Shown one piece after another: positions 8,561-20,021 of a DNA stretch of 64,000 bases. The DNA is from Planctomycetota bacterium (GTDB lineage Bacteria > Planctomycetota > UBA1135 > GCA-002686595). The position numbers and the translations under genes are program-made. Where the stretch lies: NCBI GenBank assembly GCA_002683825.1, contig NYUD01000069.1, positions 49,034 through 113,033 of the forward strand, given 5' to 3'. The notes under the pieces were generated by a model. That model did no database searches. It was not told the DNA's origin and saw nothing but the letters and a program-made list of their open reading frames with translations. How positions within the stretch are numbered: position 1 is the stretch's first letter; each line of letters begins with the position of its first letter.

Positions 8561-8989
8561 ATGATACGTGTATCTCACATTATTGCGAACCGAGCCCGGC
8601 CGTTCATCCTTGACGCCACGATGAGTATTGCCGAGGCCTCGCGTTTCTTGCGCAAACACCATGTGGGGGGCGCACCCGTCACCGCGGACGGTCGGCTCGT
8701 GGGTTTTTGCTCTGAGCGCGACATCGTCTATCGGCTCGTGGGAGATGGCCGCGATCCTGACAAGACCGTGGTCGCTGAGATCATGAGCACGAACGTCATT
8801 ACGGCCAGTCCCGGCGAGACCGCTCTTGAGTGCGAGGACAAGATGCGGGAAGCCCACGTTCGGCACTTGCCGATCCTAGAGGACGGCGAAGTCGTGGCCT
8901 GCATTTCACTACGCAACGTCCTCAAGTCCGAGCTCGCCGAGTACAAGCTCGAAGTAGACTGCCTTACGGATTACATCAGGGGCGCTTAG
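8561..8989 (+). CDS. CBS-domain pair protein
   Basis: This 142-residue soluble protein consists of two CBS motifs. The first covers residues ~8-60 (ATMSIAEASRFLRKHHVGGA, then GRLVGFCSERDIV); the second covers ~75-130 (IMSTNVITASPGETALECED, then VRHLPILEDGEVVACISLRN). Paired CBS domains bind adenine nucleotides such as AMP, ATP or NAD and act as energy or redox sensors. Stand-alone proteins of this kind regulate partner enzymes, so a partner cannot be deduced from sequence alone. GAGG eight bases upstream supports ATG 8561; an in-frame GTG 39 bases earlier lies inside the leader hairpin and is less likely. It faces the end of the complex I operon convergently. Confidence 0.85.
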   Translation: MIRVSHIIANRARPFILDATMSIAEASRFLRKHHVGGAPVTADGRLVGFCSERDIVYRLVGDGRDPDKTVVAEIMSTNVITASPGETALECEDKMREAHVRHLPILEDGEVVACISLRNVLKSELAEYKLEVDCLTDYIRGA

Positions 8990-9095
8990 CTCCAGGCGCT
9001 CCGCTATACACACAGGCTCCTCCGGATTTCGGACCCGGAATTCCGGAAGCGGTGGCTGGAGACCGCTCTTGCGAGCGCTCCGCGGCCCCTTCATA

Positions 9096-9716
9096 TCAGG
9101 ACCCCTTCGATCGGGGCACGCTGTCCCAGCCGCCCTTCATCTCTCCATCGGCCGACGCGCAGATGTGGGGAAACTCCAGGCTGCAGTCGCTGATTGGTTT
9201 GCGCAGCTTCGGGCCCATCAGCTCGTGAATGTCCAAGCGCATGGCTTCCCTGGAGTAGGCCGCCAAGTCGAGTATTCCAGTGTCCATCCGGATCGCGTCC
9301 TCGGGACAGACCTCGACACAGTAACCACAGTAGACGCACATCCCGAGGTCGATGTCGAAGCGGATCGGATACTTTTCGACGTCGGGATCGGGATGCTCCC
9401 CTGGCACGATCGTGATGCACCTGGCCGGACAAACCGTCTCGCAGAGCATACATCCCACGCAACGGGGGCTGTTGTCCTCACGCAGCGTTAGCCGGTGACG
9501 GCTCCGGTACCTCGACATGAGGGGCCGCCGCTCTTCGGGGTATTGGATGGTGACCGAGGCAGGGACGTTCTTTAACCGGCCCAGGAGGTGGGCCGTGTGG
9601 AGAAACAGGTTGCGGAAAAAGTGAGTGGAAGTGATCTTGAGCCCACAGATGATCTGGGGAATGTAGAGCTTTTCCCAGAACGTCAGTTCCCGCCGCTGGA
9701 CCGCCTTCACTGCCAT
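9096..9716 (-). CDS. nuoI: NADH-quinone oxidoreductase subunit I (complex I, operon 1)
   Basis: This 206-residue ferredoxin-like subunit holds clusters N6a and N6b in the peripheral arm and passes electrons towards NuoB. Two intact 4Fe-4S motifs are visible: CVGCMLCETVCP (~residues 86-97) and CVYCGYCVEVCP (~125-136). The N-terminus has an amphipathic helix (FWEKLYIPQIICGLKITSTH) typical of the membrane-facing part. It is the last gene of operon 1; its ATG overlaps the nuoH stop codon by one base (TGATG), so translation is probably coupled. The tail beyond ~150 is longer than in minimal NuoI and carries two further Cys without a cluster pattern. Confidence 0.93.
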   Translation of the reverse strand: MAVKAVQRRELTFWEKLYIPQIICGLKITSTHFFRNLFLHTAHLLGRLKNVPASVTIQYPEERRPLMSRYRSRHRLTLREDNSPRCVGCMLCETVCPARCITIVPGEHPDPDVEKYPIRFDIDLGMCVYCGYCVEVCPEDAIRMDTGILDLAAYSREAMRLDIHELMGPKLRKPISDCSLEFPHICASADGEMKGGWDSVPRSKGS

Positions 9717-10807
9717 CAGCTCGAACCCCCGAGAAAGGCCAGCACGAAGGCGGTCACCACGACGTTGATCACCGCGATCGGAAACAGCCCCTTCCAGCCC
9801 AGGTTCATGAGCTGGTCGTAGCGAAAGCGGGGTAGCGTCCAACGCAATTGCATGAACAGAAAGCAGAAGATCAGGCCTTTGATCGAAAAACTGGCCACTC
9901 CGAGCAACACGTAGACCCAGTTTTGGACAGGGAGCTGCCCCCCCCAGGGAAAGAGAAAACCGTCCTCCGTCAGGTACGGCACCTGCCACCCACCGAAGAA
10001 GAGGGTGGTCGCAAGGCTGGCGACCACGATGGTCTCGAGGAAGTCCGTGAGAAAGAACATCCCGAATTTCATCCCGCTGTATTCCACGAAGTACCCGATG
10101 ATCTCGGATTCACCTTCCGGTAGATCGAAAGGAAGCCTCTTGGTCTCCGCCAGGGCTGCGGTCACGAAGACGATAAAACCCACGGGTTGAGCAAAGATGC
10201 CCCAAAAGGGAACCCAGCCGCCGAGCAACTGTCCCTGCGCCCGAACCAGTTCGGCAAGATCCATGGTCCCGTACACCATGATCACGCCGATGAGGGAGAT
10301 GCCGATGGCAATCTCGTAGGAGATCATCTGCGCTGTGGCCCTCAGGCCGCCCATGATGGCGTAGTTGTTGCGTGAGGCAAAGCCGGCGAGGATCACGCCA
10401 TAAACGCCCAGGGAAAGCATGGCAAAGACGTAGAGCAGCGCCGCGTCGATCTTGGCGACCTGGAGGTCGATGACCCGATCCCCCAGGTGGAGGGGGGGCC
10501 CGAAAGGGATCGCGGCGAAGGCGACCAAAGCAAAGAAGACCGAGAAGAAAGGAGCGATCGTGTGCAGGACCTTGTCCGCGCGGTCCGGGACGATGTCCTC
10601 CTTGGTGAACATCTTCAGTACATCGGCCACGCCGTGAAACATCCCCAGCATCGTGAACCCGAAGATGGGGGCGCGGTTCGCGCCGATCCGATCCTGAATC
10701 AGGGCGGACTGTTTCCGCTCGACCCAGGTATGAAACCCCGCCAGGTTCAGGACCGCGGCAAAAACCAAGCCAGCCACCACCAGCTTGATCAGCAGGATTT
10801 CTACCAC
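9716..10807 (-). CDS. nuoH: NADH-quinone oxidoreductase subunit H (operon 1)
   Basis: This 363-residue, roughly eight-helix membrane subunit forms the heel of complex I and part of the quinone channel. Diagnostic segments are VERKQSALIQDRIGANRAP near the N-terminus, LPFDLPEGESEIIGYFVEYS (the conserved acidic loop lining the quinone site) and RWTLPRFRYDQLMNLGWKG near the end. I place the start at GTG 10807, which overlaps the end of nuoG by 7 bases and gives a normal first helix; the long open extension upstream is the nuoG gene read in another frame. QDRIGANRA replaces the more common GPNRVG. Confidence 0.93.
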   Translation of the reverse strand: MVEILLIKLVVAGLVFAAVLNLAGFHTWVERKQSALIQDRIGANRAPIFGFTMLGMFHGVADVLKMFTKEDIVPDRADKVLHTIAPFFSVFFALVAFAAIPFGPPLHLGDRVIDLQVAKIDAALLYVFAMLSLGVYGVILAGFASRNNYAIMGGLRATAQMISYEIAIGISLIGVIMVYGTMDLAELVRAQGQLLGGWVPFWGIFAQPVGFIVFVTAALAETKRLPFDLPEGESEIIGYFVEYSGMKFGMFFLTDFLETIVVASLATTLFFGGWQVPYLTEDGFLFPWGGQLPVQNWVYVLLGVASFSIKGLIFCFLFMQLRWTLPRFRYDQLMNLGWKGLFPIAVINVVVTAFVLAFLGGSS

Positions 10808-12437
10808 GGGGCGGTGACTCCTTCGGTGGGCTTTGTGCAGGCAACCTCCACGCCTTGATCTCCGATCGTCCCATAGCTCATTCCCGCAAACGCCGTCTCG
10901 GCATCGGCGAGTCCGAGGAAAATTTCTTGCGGGTCCCGCCAATCGAGCTGTAGTCCCAGCAGCCCGCCCAGCTCCAGGAGAATGCGCCAGTCCTCGCGGG
11001 AATCCCCGAGCGGAGAAAAGACGCGGCCGATGCGCTGGACCCGACCGTGGTGGTTCACGAAGGTTCCATCCTTCTCCACATATGCGGCGCTCGGCAACCC
11101 CCAGTGGGCCAGGGCCTGGGTCGGGTTTTCGTTCGTGCCGGAGTAGACGAAGAGTTTCAGTTTTTCTCCCAGCTCCCGGACCTTCTGTTCCCCGAAGCCC
11201 TCCACCAGGTCGTACCCGAAGACCCACAAGAGGTCGATGTTCCCTGCAAGCGCCTCGTCGACGATCCGCTCGGCTTCAGGTGCATCCGGTGAAGTCAAGT
11301 TCAGAAGAGTCGCTCCGCGGGTGTTCGGATTCTTGTCCGCCTTGACCAAGAACTCGTCACAGGTCCCGGGATCCTCCGGAACCCAGGCGCTGACCTGGGC
11401 GCCCAATGCGTCCCGAAAGATTTCACGAATCAGAAAGAGTTCCTCGTTGGTGAGTTTGGCCGAGGCGATCACCCCGATCCGTGCCCCGACGTCTTCCGCT
11501 TTCCACTCTGCAAGGGACTTTGAGATCGCGCCGAGCGCTTGTTCCCAGGTGGCCTTCCCGGAATTCGTATCCGCGTTCGCAGTATCCCCAGGCCCGCGAA
11601 CCTCCTGCAGGCGCGCCTTGTCTATCCACTCCAAGCCATAGCGGCCTTCGTCGCACAACCACCACTGGTTGACATCCGGGTTGTAGCGAGGTTTGACGCG
11701 CACGACACGAGCCCCCTCATTGAGGTGCGGCCTGTCGAGCACGTAGTGCATGTCCATGTTGCACCCTTGACTGCAGCCGTTGCATACCGTCTGGGCGCTG
11801 GAGAGGTACCAGACTCTGGCCTTGAAACGGAATGCCCGCTCGGTCAAGGCCCCCACAGGACAGATGTCCACCACGTTGGCCGAGTAGGGATTCTCGAGTT
11901 CAGTGCCGGGGTAGACACCGATCTTGGCCCGATCCCCGCGCTGGAAAATACCGATCTCCCCGGTCTTGGTGATCTCGTCCGTGAAGCGCACGCAACGCGA
12001 GCAAAGGATGCAGCGCTCCTGGTCCAACATGACGTGGGGCCCGAGCTGCACCGCCTTTTGCTTTTTGACCTTTTGCTCTCTGAAGCGCGGATCATAGAGC
12101 CCGAAGTTCATGTAGAAATTCTGGAGATCGCACTCCCCTGACTGGTCGCAGACCGGGCAATCGAGCGGATGGTTGGCCAGGAGAAACTCGAGCACTGCAC
12201 GCCGTCCGTCCTCTGCCTGTTCGCTCCCGGTGTGCACGACCATCCCCTCGGTGACGGGCAAGTTGCATGCAACCTGGAGCTTGGGGAGATTCTCCACCTC
12301 AACCAAACAGATGCGACAGTTGCCTGCGACGGAAAGTCCGGGGTGGTAGCAATAGCGCGGAATGAAGACCCCCATTTTTTCCGCAGCCTGGATGACCGTG
12401 GTTCCCTTGGGGACGCTGACCTCACGGCCATCGATGG

Positions 12438-12450
<13 letters not shown>
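10801..12450 (-). CDS. nuoG: NADH-quinone oxidoreductase subunit G (operon 1)
   Basis: This 549-residue subunit carries electrons from NuoE/F to NuoI. The N-terminal ferredoxin domain has the N1b cysteines (CYHPGLSVAGNCRIC). HPLDCPVCDQSGECDL holds the His/Cys ligands of N5, and CILCSRC with CPVGAL gives the next 4Fe-4S site. VCNGCSQGCN plus a later WLCDEGR form the N7-type site at the start of the molybdopterin-like domain. That domain is short: the protein is smaller than the ~680-900 residues of many NuoG, yet ends with the usual GTFVNHHGRVQRIGR and DWRILLELG segments. A GAGGAGG site inside the end of nuoEF precedes ATG 12450, and the genes overlap by 13 bases. Confidence 0.92.
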
Positions 12451-14251
<1,801 letters not shown>

Positions 14252-14255
<4 letters not shown>

Positions 14256-15637
14256 CGGTCGAGTTCCCCGCCGATCATATTGACCGACCCAAACGTAGGG
14301 GTCAGGTCGGCAATGGAATCCCCTTCGATAAGCTTGGGTAGAGCCGACATGATGGCGAAGCAGGGGGGACGAACCCGCACCCGGTAGGCGCTCCCCGACC
14401 CGTCACTCACCACATAGAACCCCAGCTCTCCGTTGGCCCCTTCCACGGGGAAGTAGACCTCCCCCTCGGGCGCCCGCACTCCGTGGCCGAACATGACGAG
14501 CTTGAATTGCCGCATGAGCCCTTCGATGTTGCCGTAGGCGTCCTCTTTGGGAGGGAGGTTGACCCGCTTCTCACCTGCGGCGATGGCCGGGTGCTGTGCA
14601 CGCCCCGAGCCCTCGAGGGTAGGACCGGGCACGGCGCAAGCCCCTGAGAAGGCTCCGATGTTGCCCATCTTGGCCAGATCGACCATCTCCGCCGCAGGAA
14701 TGGGCCGGCCTGTCTCAGGGTTTACCAGGACCGGGCCTGGCGGCATTTCGCGCAGGGCCGCCTCGACGATACGCATGGACTGCTCCATCTCTTCCATGCG
14801 CACGAGATAGCGGTCGAGGTTGTCGCCGCGTGTCCCTACCGGCACGTCGAAAGGCAGCCGGTCGTAGACGGCGTACGGACAATCCTTGCGCACGTCGTAG
14901 TCCAGACCGCTGCCGCGGAGAAAGGGCCCCGTGATCCCGTAGGAGATGGCCTCTTCCGCGGATATCGTGCCCGTCGCCGTCATGCGGTCCACGAAGATGC
15001 GGTTGCGCGTCAGCAGACCATCCGACTCCGCGAGGACCTTGCGCGTCTCCTTGAAAGCCTCTTGGCAAGGCTCCGTAAAACCGTCGGGAAGATCGGCTTT
15101 CACGCCGCCCACGCGGCAGTAAGAGACCGTCAGGCGTGCGCCGGTGACCTTCTCAACCAGTTCCCAGAGATACTCGCGCGCCTTGATCATGTAGAGAAAG
15201 ACCGTGAAGGCCCCCAGCTCCATGGCGGTCGCGCCGACGCAGGTCAGATGATCCGAAATCCTTGAAATCTCCGAGAGGATCACGCGAACGTAGTGGCAGC
15301 GCTCCGGGACCTCGATCCCCAAGAGCTTCTCCACGGACATGCAGTAGCCCATGTTGTTGATCAGCGGGGACACGTAGTTGAGCCGATCGGTGTAGGGCAT
15401 GACCCCGTTGTAGTCCACTTGCTCCGCCATCTTCTCGAAGCCGCGGTGGAGGTAGCCGATCTCCACATCGGCGTCCTCGATCTTCTCGCCGTCGAGCTTG
15501 GCCACGATCCGAACGATCCCGTGCATGGCCGGGTGCGCCGGACCGATGTTGAGCATCATGTCCCGCGTTTCGAGATCCGTGGGCTCGCCTGTTTGTGTCG
15601 GGGTACTGCCCGGCGCAGGAGTCAACTCCATGGGCAT
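14252..15637 (-). CDS. nuoD: NADH-quinone oxidoreductase subunit D (operon 1)
   Basis: This 461-residue 49-kDa subunit shapes the quinone pocket together with NuoB and NuoH. It starts with a ~25-residue Pro/Thr leader, then LNIGPAHPAMHGIVRIVAKL (normally GPQHPATHG). Other family marks are EIGYLHRGFEKMAEQ, the NYVSPLINNMGYCM block, and a C-terminus with GSGSAYRVRVRPPCF and SIADLTPTFGSVNMIGGELDR. I chose ATG 15637, two bases after the nuoC stop; the longer frame upstream runs through nuoC. GPAHPAMHG instead of GPQHPATHG is shared by the divergent NuoD of several deep-branching bacteria, so it is not necessarily a loss. Confidence 0.93.
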
Positions 15638-15639
15638 GG

Positions 15640-16221
15640 CTAGTTGAGCGGCCCGATGAGGGGCTGGCGTTTGTTGACGGGGTAGTCCTTGCGCAACGGG
15701 TAGCCCTCGAACCCTTCGTACATGAGGATGCGCCTCATGTCCGGATGCCCGGAAAATTGGATCCCGAACATGTCCCAGACCTCGCGCTCGAGCCAGTTGG
15801 CTGCGGGCCATAGATCGCTCACCGAATCCAGCCGCGGATCCGCGTCCGCCACGGGAACGACCAGTCGCAGTCGATGCTTGTGGGTCGTCGAGAAGAAGTG
15901 GTAAACCACGACGAAGCGCGACGGATCGGGGGGGCCGGGCCAGGGGTCCTTGTCCGGGATCAAAGGAGGGGGGCTAACCGCCACTCCGGAGGAAGCGAAA
16001 AATGCGGGCCTGCCCCCCTTGCCGAAAGCGGAGTAGTCCACCGCGGTCAGATCCACCAGGAAGTTCATCTGGAACTCCGGGTCCTCCTTGAGGAAGCGCG
16101 TTACTTCCAGCAGGGATTGTCGCCGCAGAATCACGGTGGCGTCACCGCGATAGGTGTGGGAAGTCGATACGGCCTCGGGGAAGCGGTCCGTGACGGCCGT
16201 GATTGCAGAGGAAGGATTCAT
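15640..16221 (-). CDS. nuoC: NADH-quinone oxidoreductase subunit C (operon 1)
   Basis: This 193-residue 30-kDa subunit of the peripheral arm sits beside NuoD. Core motifs are MNFLVDLTAVDYS, FVVVYHFFSTTHKHRLRL, and the family signature EREVWDMFGIQFSGHPDMRR followed by EGYPLRKDYP. Between DLTAVDYS and the YHF strand there is an insertion of roughly 30 residues (rich in Gly, Pro and Asp: PPPLIPDKDPWPGPPDP) not found in typical NuoC. ATG 16221 overlaps the nuoB stop by four bases (ATGA), so the arrangement implies coupled translation. The open frame reaching further upstream reads the end of nuoB in another phase. Confidence 0.92.
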   Translation of the reverse strand: MNPSSAITAVTDRFPEAVSTSHTYRGDATVILRRQSLLEVTRFLKEDPEFQMNFLVDLTAVDYSAFGKGGRPAFFASSGVAVSPPPLIPDKDPWPGPPDPSRFVVVYHFFSTTHKHRLRLVVPVADADPRLDSVSDLWPAANWLEREVWDMFGIQFSGHPDMRRILMYEGFEGYPLRKDYPVNKRQPLIGPLN

Positions 16222-16721
16222 ACTTCGAGGTTGTCGGGGCGGGGCTCGGGCGCAGCCCGCTTGCCGCTCGTGTGCTGGTCCTGAATCTTGTCCTGGAGCT
16301 TCATCAGCCCGTCGAGGACCATCTCGGGCCGCGGCGGACATCCGGGTATGTAGACATCCACCGGCATGATCGTGTCGATGCCCATCACGGTCGCGTAGTT
16401 GTCATAGAAACCGCCCGTACAGGTGCAGACTCCGAAGGCGACCACCCACTTGGGGTCGGCCATCTGATCGTGAATGCGTTTCAAGACCGGCGCCATCTTG
16501 TGGCTGATCGTTCCGACTACAAAAAGGACGTCGGCCTGGCGCGGAGAGAATCTGGGGAAACCCGCGCCGAAGCGATCCACGTCGTAGTGCGAGCAGGCCG
16601 TCGCCATGTACTCCATACCGCAACAGGCAGTCACGAAGGGGTACTGGAAGATCGAGTACTTCCGGGCCCACCCCAGGGCCTCGTTCATTCGGCTGGTCAA
16701 GAACGATGTGTCGATCAGCAT
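16218..16721 (-). CDS. nuoB: NADH-quinone oxidoreductase subunit B (operon 1)
   Basis: This 167-residue subunit holds the terminal cluster N2 that reduces quinone. All N2 ligands are present: the adjacent pair in TACCGMEY, the Cys in FGVCTCTGGF and the Cys in PGCPPRPE. DVDRFGAGFPRFSPRQADV is the usual core segment. It lies 15 bases after nuoA. VCTCTGG differs from the GACA(T/S)GG of the second operon's NuoB, so the two complexes are clearly separate lineages and not a recent duplication. Confidence 0.94.
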   Translation of the reverse strand: MLIDTSFLTSRMNEALGWARKYSIFQYPFVTACCGMEYMATACSHYDVDRFGAGFPRFSPRQADVLFVVGTISHKMAPVLKRIHDQMADPKWVVAFGVCTCTGGFYDNYATVMGIDTIMPVDVYIPGCPPRPEMVLDGLMKLQDKIQDQHTSGKRAAPEPRPDNLEV

Positions 16722-16736
16722 TCCATCACCTCCATA

Positions 16737-17090
16737 TCAGTTCCAATCGAGAGCACCGTTCCTCCAGGCGTAGATGTAGCCCACCATCAGAACGACCAGA
16801 AAGATCCCCATCTCGGTCAGGCCAAGGAACCCCAGGCTGCGGTAGACCACGGCCCAGGGATAGAGGAAGACGAGCTCGACGTCGAACAGGATGAACAGGA
16901 TCGCGGTCAGATAGAACTTGATCGCCAACCTTCCCATCGGAATGGCGAAGGGCTCCTTTCCGCACTCGAATGGCGCCAGCTTTTCGGGAGTGGGATTCTT
17001 CTTTCCGAGCGTAGAGCCCAGAAAGACCATTGCACCCGCAACGCCACCGGCCAGGAGAAAGCTGACTGCGATTCCGATGTACTCGTTCAA
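16737..17090 (-). CDS. nuoA: NADH-quinone oxidoreductase subunit A (operon 1)
   Basis: This 117-residue, three-helix membrane subunit lies near the quinone channel. The conserved loop PFECGKEPFAIPMGRLAIKF is followed by a second helix with the acidic cluster FILFDVELVFLYPWAVVY, both diagnostic of NuoA/ND3. The gene is the start of an A-B-C-D-EF-G-H-I block, but here it lies downstream of nuoN with a 40-base gap, so the operon is a permutation of the classical A-to-N order. Confidence 0.94.
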   Translation of the reverse strand: MNEYIGIAVSFLLAGGVAGAMVFLGSTLGKKNPTPEKLAPFECGKEPFAIPMGRLAIKFYLTAILFILFDVELVFLYPWAVVYRSLGFLGLTEMGIFLVVLMVGYIYAWRNGALDWN

Positions 17091-17130
17091 TGCTCGATCA
17101 CCTGGCCAGCAGTGTAAGGCATTCCCACCA

Positions 17131-18558
17131 TCATGGCGCCACCGCCCAGGACGTGAGCCCCCCGGGGAAAAGCCCGCCGATCAGAGTCACCAACGCGGCC
17201 AGTCCGAGTGCCGCGGATATCGCCATCGGGATGCGAGAAGGAGCCGGTTCCTCCGGCTCCTTCATGTACATGAGAACGGCAACCCGCATGTAGATGAACG
17301 CAGACACCACGCTGCAGACCACCGCCACGACGGCCAGCGTGGTATGACCGGCGCGCACGGCGCTCAGGATCACGACGAATTTGGCCACGAATCCCGCGGT
17401 GGGAGGTATGCCGGTCAGAGAGAGCAGGAAGAGCAGCATCAGTGCGGCCGTTACGGGTCGCTGCACGGCCAGGCCCTGGTAACCGTCGAGTTTCTGTCCT
17501 CGCTCGCCCAAGGCGATCACCACGCCAAAGGTTCCGAGCGTCATGAAGACATAAAAGAAGGCGTAGGTCATGGTCGCCGAGGTCCCCTCGGAGGTGCCGG
17601 CGATCAGCCCCAGGAGTGCATAGCCCGCGTGCGCGATCGAGGAATACGCCAAGAGCCGCTTCATGTCGGTCTGGGACAGGGCCATGAGGCTCCCGACGAT
17701 GATGGAGAGGGCGGCGAGCCCCGTCAGAGCCATGGACAGAAGCTGGCTCTCCGTGTGGAACGCGATGAGGCATACCCGGCCGAGCGCGGCCAGGCCCGCC
17801 GCCTTGAAGCCCGCCGCCAGGAAGGCCGCGACCGGGGTGCTCGCACCTTCGTAGGCGTCCGGAGCCCAGGCATGGAACGGAACGGCCGCGATCTTGAAGG
17901 CCAGCCCCGCGGCCACGAGAACGATGCCCAGCAGGAGAATCGGGTTCTCCCCGTCCCCCTCACTTAGTGCCTGGGCGATGCCCCCGAAATCGGTGGCGCC
18001 CGTGACCCCGTACGTCAGGCTGATTCCGTAGAGCAGCAGGGCGGAAGCGAAGGAACCCAGCAGGAAGTACTTGATCGCAGCCTCGTTCGACTTCGGCCGC
18101 TCCACCCGGATCCCGACCAGGATGTAGGCGCAGAGCGTCATGAGCTCCACGCCCAGATAGAGCGTCAAGAGATCGAGGGCGGAGGCCGCAAACATCATTC
18201 CCGTCGAGGCCAGCAAGAGCAGGACGAAGTACTCGGCGCGTGGCAGCTTTTCGTCCTCGATGCTGCGAACGGAAAAGAGTGCTGTCAGAACCAGGGTGGC
18301 GGTGATGAGCAGCTTGAAGAATTGGGAGTAGCCATCCACCCGAAACATGCCCCCGAACCCGGTCGCAGCGCCCCTGGACAGGAGCCAGCCCGAGGCCACG
18401 GCCGCGGCGACCGCGGCCAGGACCGTCCCCACGAGGGCCAGGGGAACCGCCCGGTTCGCCTGGATCGGCCGCGCTGCGAGCAGCAGCACGAGACACGTGC
18501 CGACCAGAATCAGCTCCGGGAGGAGCAGAACGAGATCGGATGCGGATACGCCGTTCAC
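17131..18558 (-). CDS. nuoN: NADH-quinone oxidoreductase subunit N (operon 1)
   Basis: This 475-residue antiporter-like subunit has about 14 transmembrane helices. It shows the usual ELMTLCAYILVGI (glutamate of TM5), GLAFKIAAVPFHAWAPDAYE (TM7 lysine and broken helix) and DMKRLLAYSSIAHAGYALLG. The start is GTG 18558, which overlaps the nuoM stop by four bases (GTGA) and begins the protein at MNGVSASDLVLLLPE; an upstream open extension is nuoM sequence in another frame. It pumps protons in the membrane arm together with NuoM and the two Mrp-like subunits of this operon. Confidence 0.92.
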   Translation of the reverse strand: MNGVSASDLVLLLPELILVGTCLVLLLAARPIQANRAVPLALVGTVLAAVAAAVASGWLLSRGAATGFGGMFRVDGYSQFFKLLITATLVLTALFSVRSIEDEKLPRAEYFVLLLLASTGMMFAASALDLLTLYLGVELMTLCAYILVGIRVERPKSNEAAIKYFLLGSFASALLLYGISLTYGVTGATDFGGIAQALSEGDGENPILLLGIVLVAAGLAFKIAAVPFHAWAPDAYEGASTPVAAFLAAGFKAAGLAALGRVCLIAFHTESQLLSMALTGLAALSIIVGSLMALSQTDMKRLLAYSSIAHAGYALLGLIAGTSEGTSATMTYAFFYVFMTLGTFGVVIALGERGQKLDGYQGLAVQRPVTAALMLLFLLSLTGIPPTAGFVAKFVVILSAVRAGHTTLAVVAVVCSVVSAFIYMRVAVLMYMKEPEEPAPSRIPMAISAALGLAALVTLIGGLFPGGLTSWAVAP

Positions 18559-20021
18559 CGCGGCACTCCTGCGAGAAGCTCGGCCACGGGAGCACGCAGA
18601 TAGGAAAGTACGCACTCCGGGTACAGGCCGAGACACAGCGCGAGCAGGGCCAGCGGAGCCAGCGTGGCAACCTCACGAGCGTTGAGCTCGAGCCGGAGCC
18701 CTGCGAGGCCCGGGTGGGTCTCCCCCATGACCATGCGATAGAAGAGCCAGACCAGGTAGGTCGTTCCCAGAACGACGCCCCAGATCGCCATGGCCCCGAG
18801 CCAGCCTGACGTCTGGAAGGCGCCGCCGACGATGAGGAACTCCCCCACGAAGGAATTCAGTCCCGGGAACCCTGCGGCGGCCAGGCAGAAGAGCGCCAGC
18901 AAGGTGGAGTAAATCGGTGCGACTTTCGCGACGCCACCGTAGTCCTGAATCTGGCGCGTGTGGGTGCGCTCGTAGATCATCCCGACGCACAAGAAGAGCG
19001 CTGCGGAGATGATCCCGTGGTTGATCATCTGGAGGATCGCACCTTCAACTCCACTCCGATTGAGGGTGAAGATCCCCAGGGTGACGAAGCCCATGTGGCT
19101 GATACTCGAGAAGGCGATGAGGCGCTTGACATCTTTCTGCACCAGGGTCACGTAGGCACCGTAGACGATGGCTACCGCCGAGATGACGAGCATGGGTTTG
19201 AGAAAGAGCTGCGCGCCGTCGGGAAGTACGGGAAGTGAGACACGCAAGAAACCGTAGGCGCCCATCTTGAGCAGGATCCCGGCCAGGATCACGCTGCCCG
19301 CCGTCGGGGCCTCGGTGTGGGCGTCCGGGAGCCACGTGTGCACGGGGAACATGGGCACCTTGACCGCGAAAGCGGCCAGGAAGGCCGCGAACAGCCAGGC
19401 TTGCTGCTCCGGGGAAAGGCTCGAGGGGGCGTCGGCCAGGGCCTTGAAGTCCAGCGTGCCCAAGCTCTGATACAGGGCGATCATGCCCACGAGCATCAGG
19501 ACGCTTCCGGACAGGGTGAAGAGCAGGAACTTGACCGCGGCATAGATTCGCCCGGGACCTCCCCAAACGCCGATGAGGAGGAAGAGGGGAACGATCATGA
19601 GCTCCCAGAACATGTAGAAGAGAAACAGGTTCGAGGCGGCGAAGAGCCCGATCATCGCCGTCTCTGCAACCAGGAGCGCCGCGTAGAACTCCCGCACCCT
19701 CGTCCGGACCGCGGCCCACGATGCGCCGATGCACAGGACGCTCAGGACCGCGGCCAGGAAGATGAACGGAAGGCTGATCCCGTCCACGCCCAGGCTGTAG
19801 GCGATGCCCCACGACGGGATCCACTCGGCCGATTCGACGAACTGCAGAGCGCTCGAGGTCTTGTCGAAACCCAGGTAGAGGGGGATCGATAGAGCGAGCG
19901 TCGCCAGGGTCGTGGTCAGGGCCATCCAGCGCGCGGCGCGATCGCTGCGTATGAGCAGGATCAAAGCCGCTCCCACCAGGGGGAGAAACGTAGCCGCGGT
20001 GAGGATCGGGTAGGCCGTCAT
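18555..20021 (-). CDS. nuoM: NADH-quinone oxidoreductase subunit M (operon 1)
   Basis: This 488-residue antiporter-like subunit has ~14 transmembrane helices. Key residues are present: the TM5 glutamate in FYMFWELMIVPLFLLIG, the TM7 lysine in AFAVKVPMFPVHTWLPDAHT, LAGILLKMGAYGFLR (TM8 lysine), and DVKRLIAFSSISHMGFV. The NuoM assignment rests on the WELMIVPLFLLIGVWGG and HTEAPTAGSVILAG segments. ATG 20021 overlaps the stop of the preceding gene by four bases. The open frame extending beyond that start is the shadow of the NuoL-like gene. Confidence 0.93.
   Translation of the reverse strand: MTAYPILTAATFLPLVGAALILLIRSDRAARWMALTTTLATLALSIPLYLGFDKTSSALQFVESAEWIPSWGIAYSLGVDGISLPFIFLAAVLSVLCIGASWAAVRTRVREFYAALLVAETAMIGLFAASNLFLFYMFWELMIVPLFLLIGVWGGPGRIYAAVKFLLFTLSGSVLMLVGMIALYQSLGTLDFKALADAPSSLSPEQQAWLFAAFLAAFAVKVPMFPVHTWLPDAHTEAPTAGSVILAGILLKMGAYGFLRVSLPVLPDGAQLFLKPMLVISAVAIVYGAYVTLVQKDVKRLIAFSSISHMGFVTLGIFTLNRSGVEGAILQMINHGIISAALFLCVGMIYERTHTRQIQDYGGVAKVAPIYSTLLALFCLAAAGFPGLNSFVGEFLIVGGAFQTSGWLGAMAIWGVVLGTTYLVWLFYRMVMGETHPGLAGLRLELNAREVATLAPLALLALCLGLYPECVLSYLRAPVAELLAGVPR

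Noticed and set aside
8991..9095. Short palindromic TCCGGA-rich stretch between the CBS gene and nuoI
   Set aside because: Could be a weak convergent terminator, but stems are short and interrupted; not supported enough to list.
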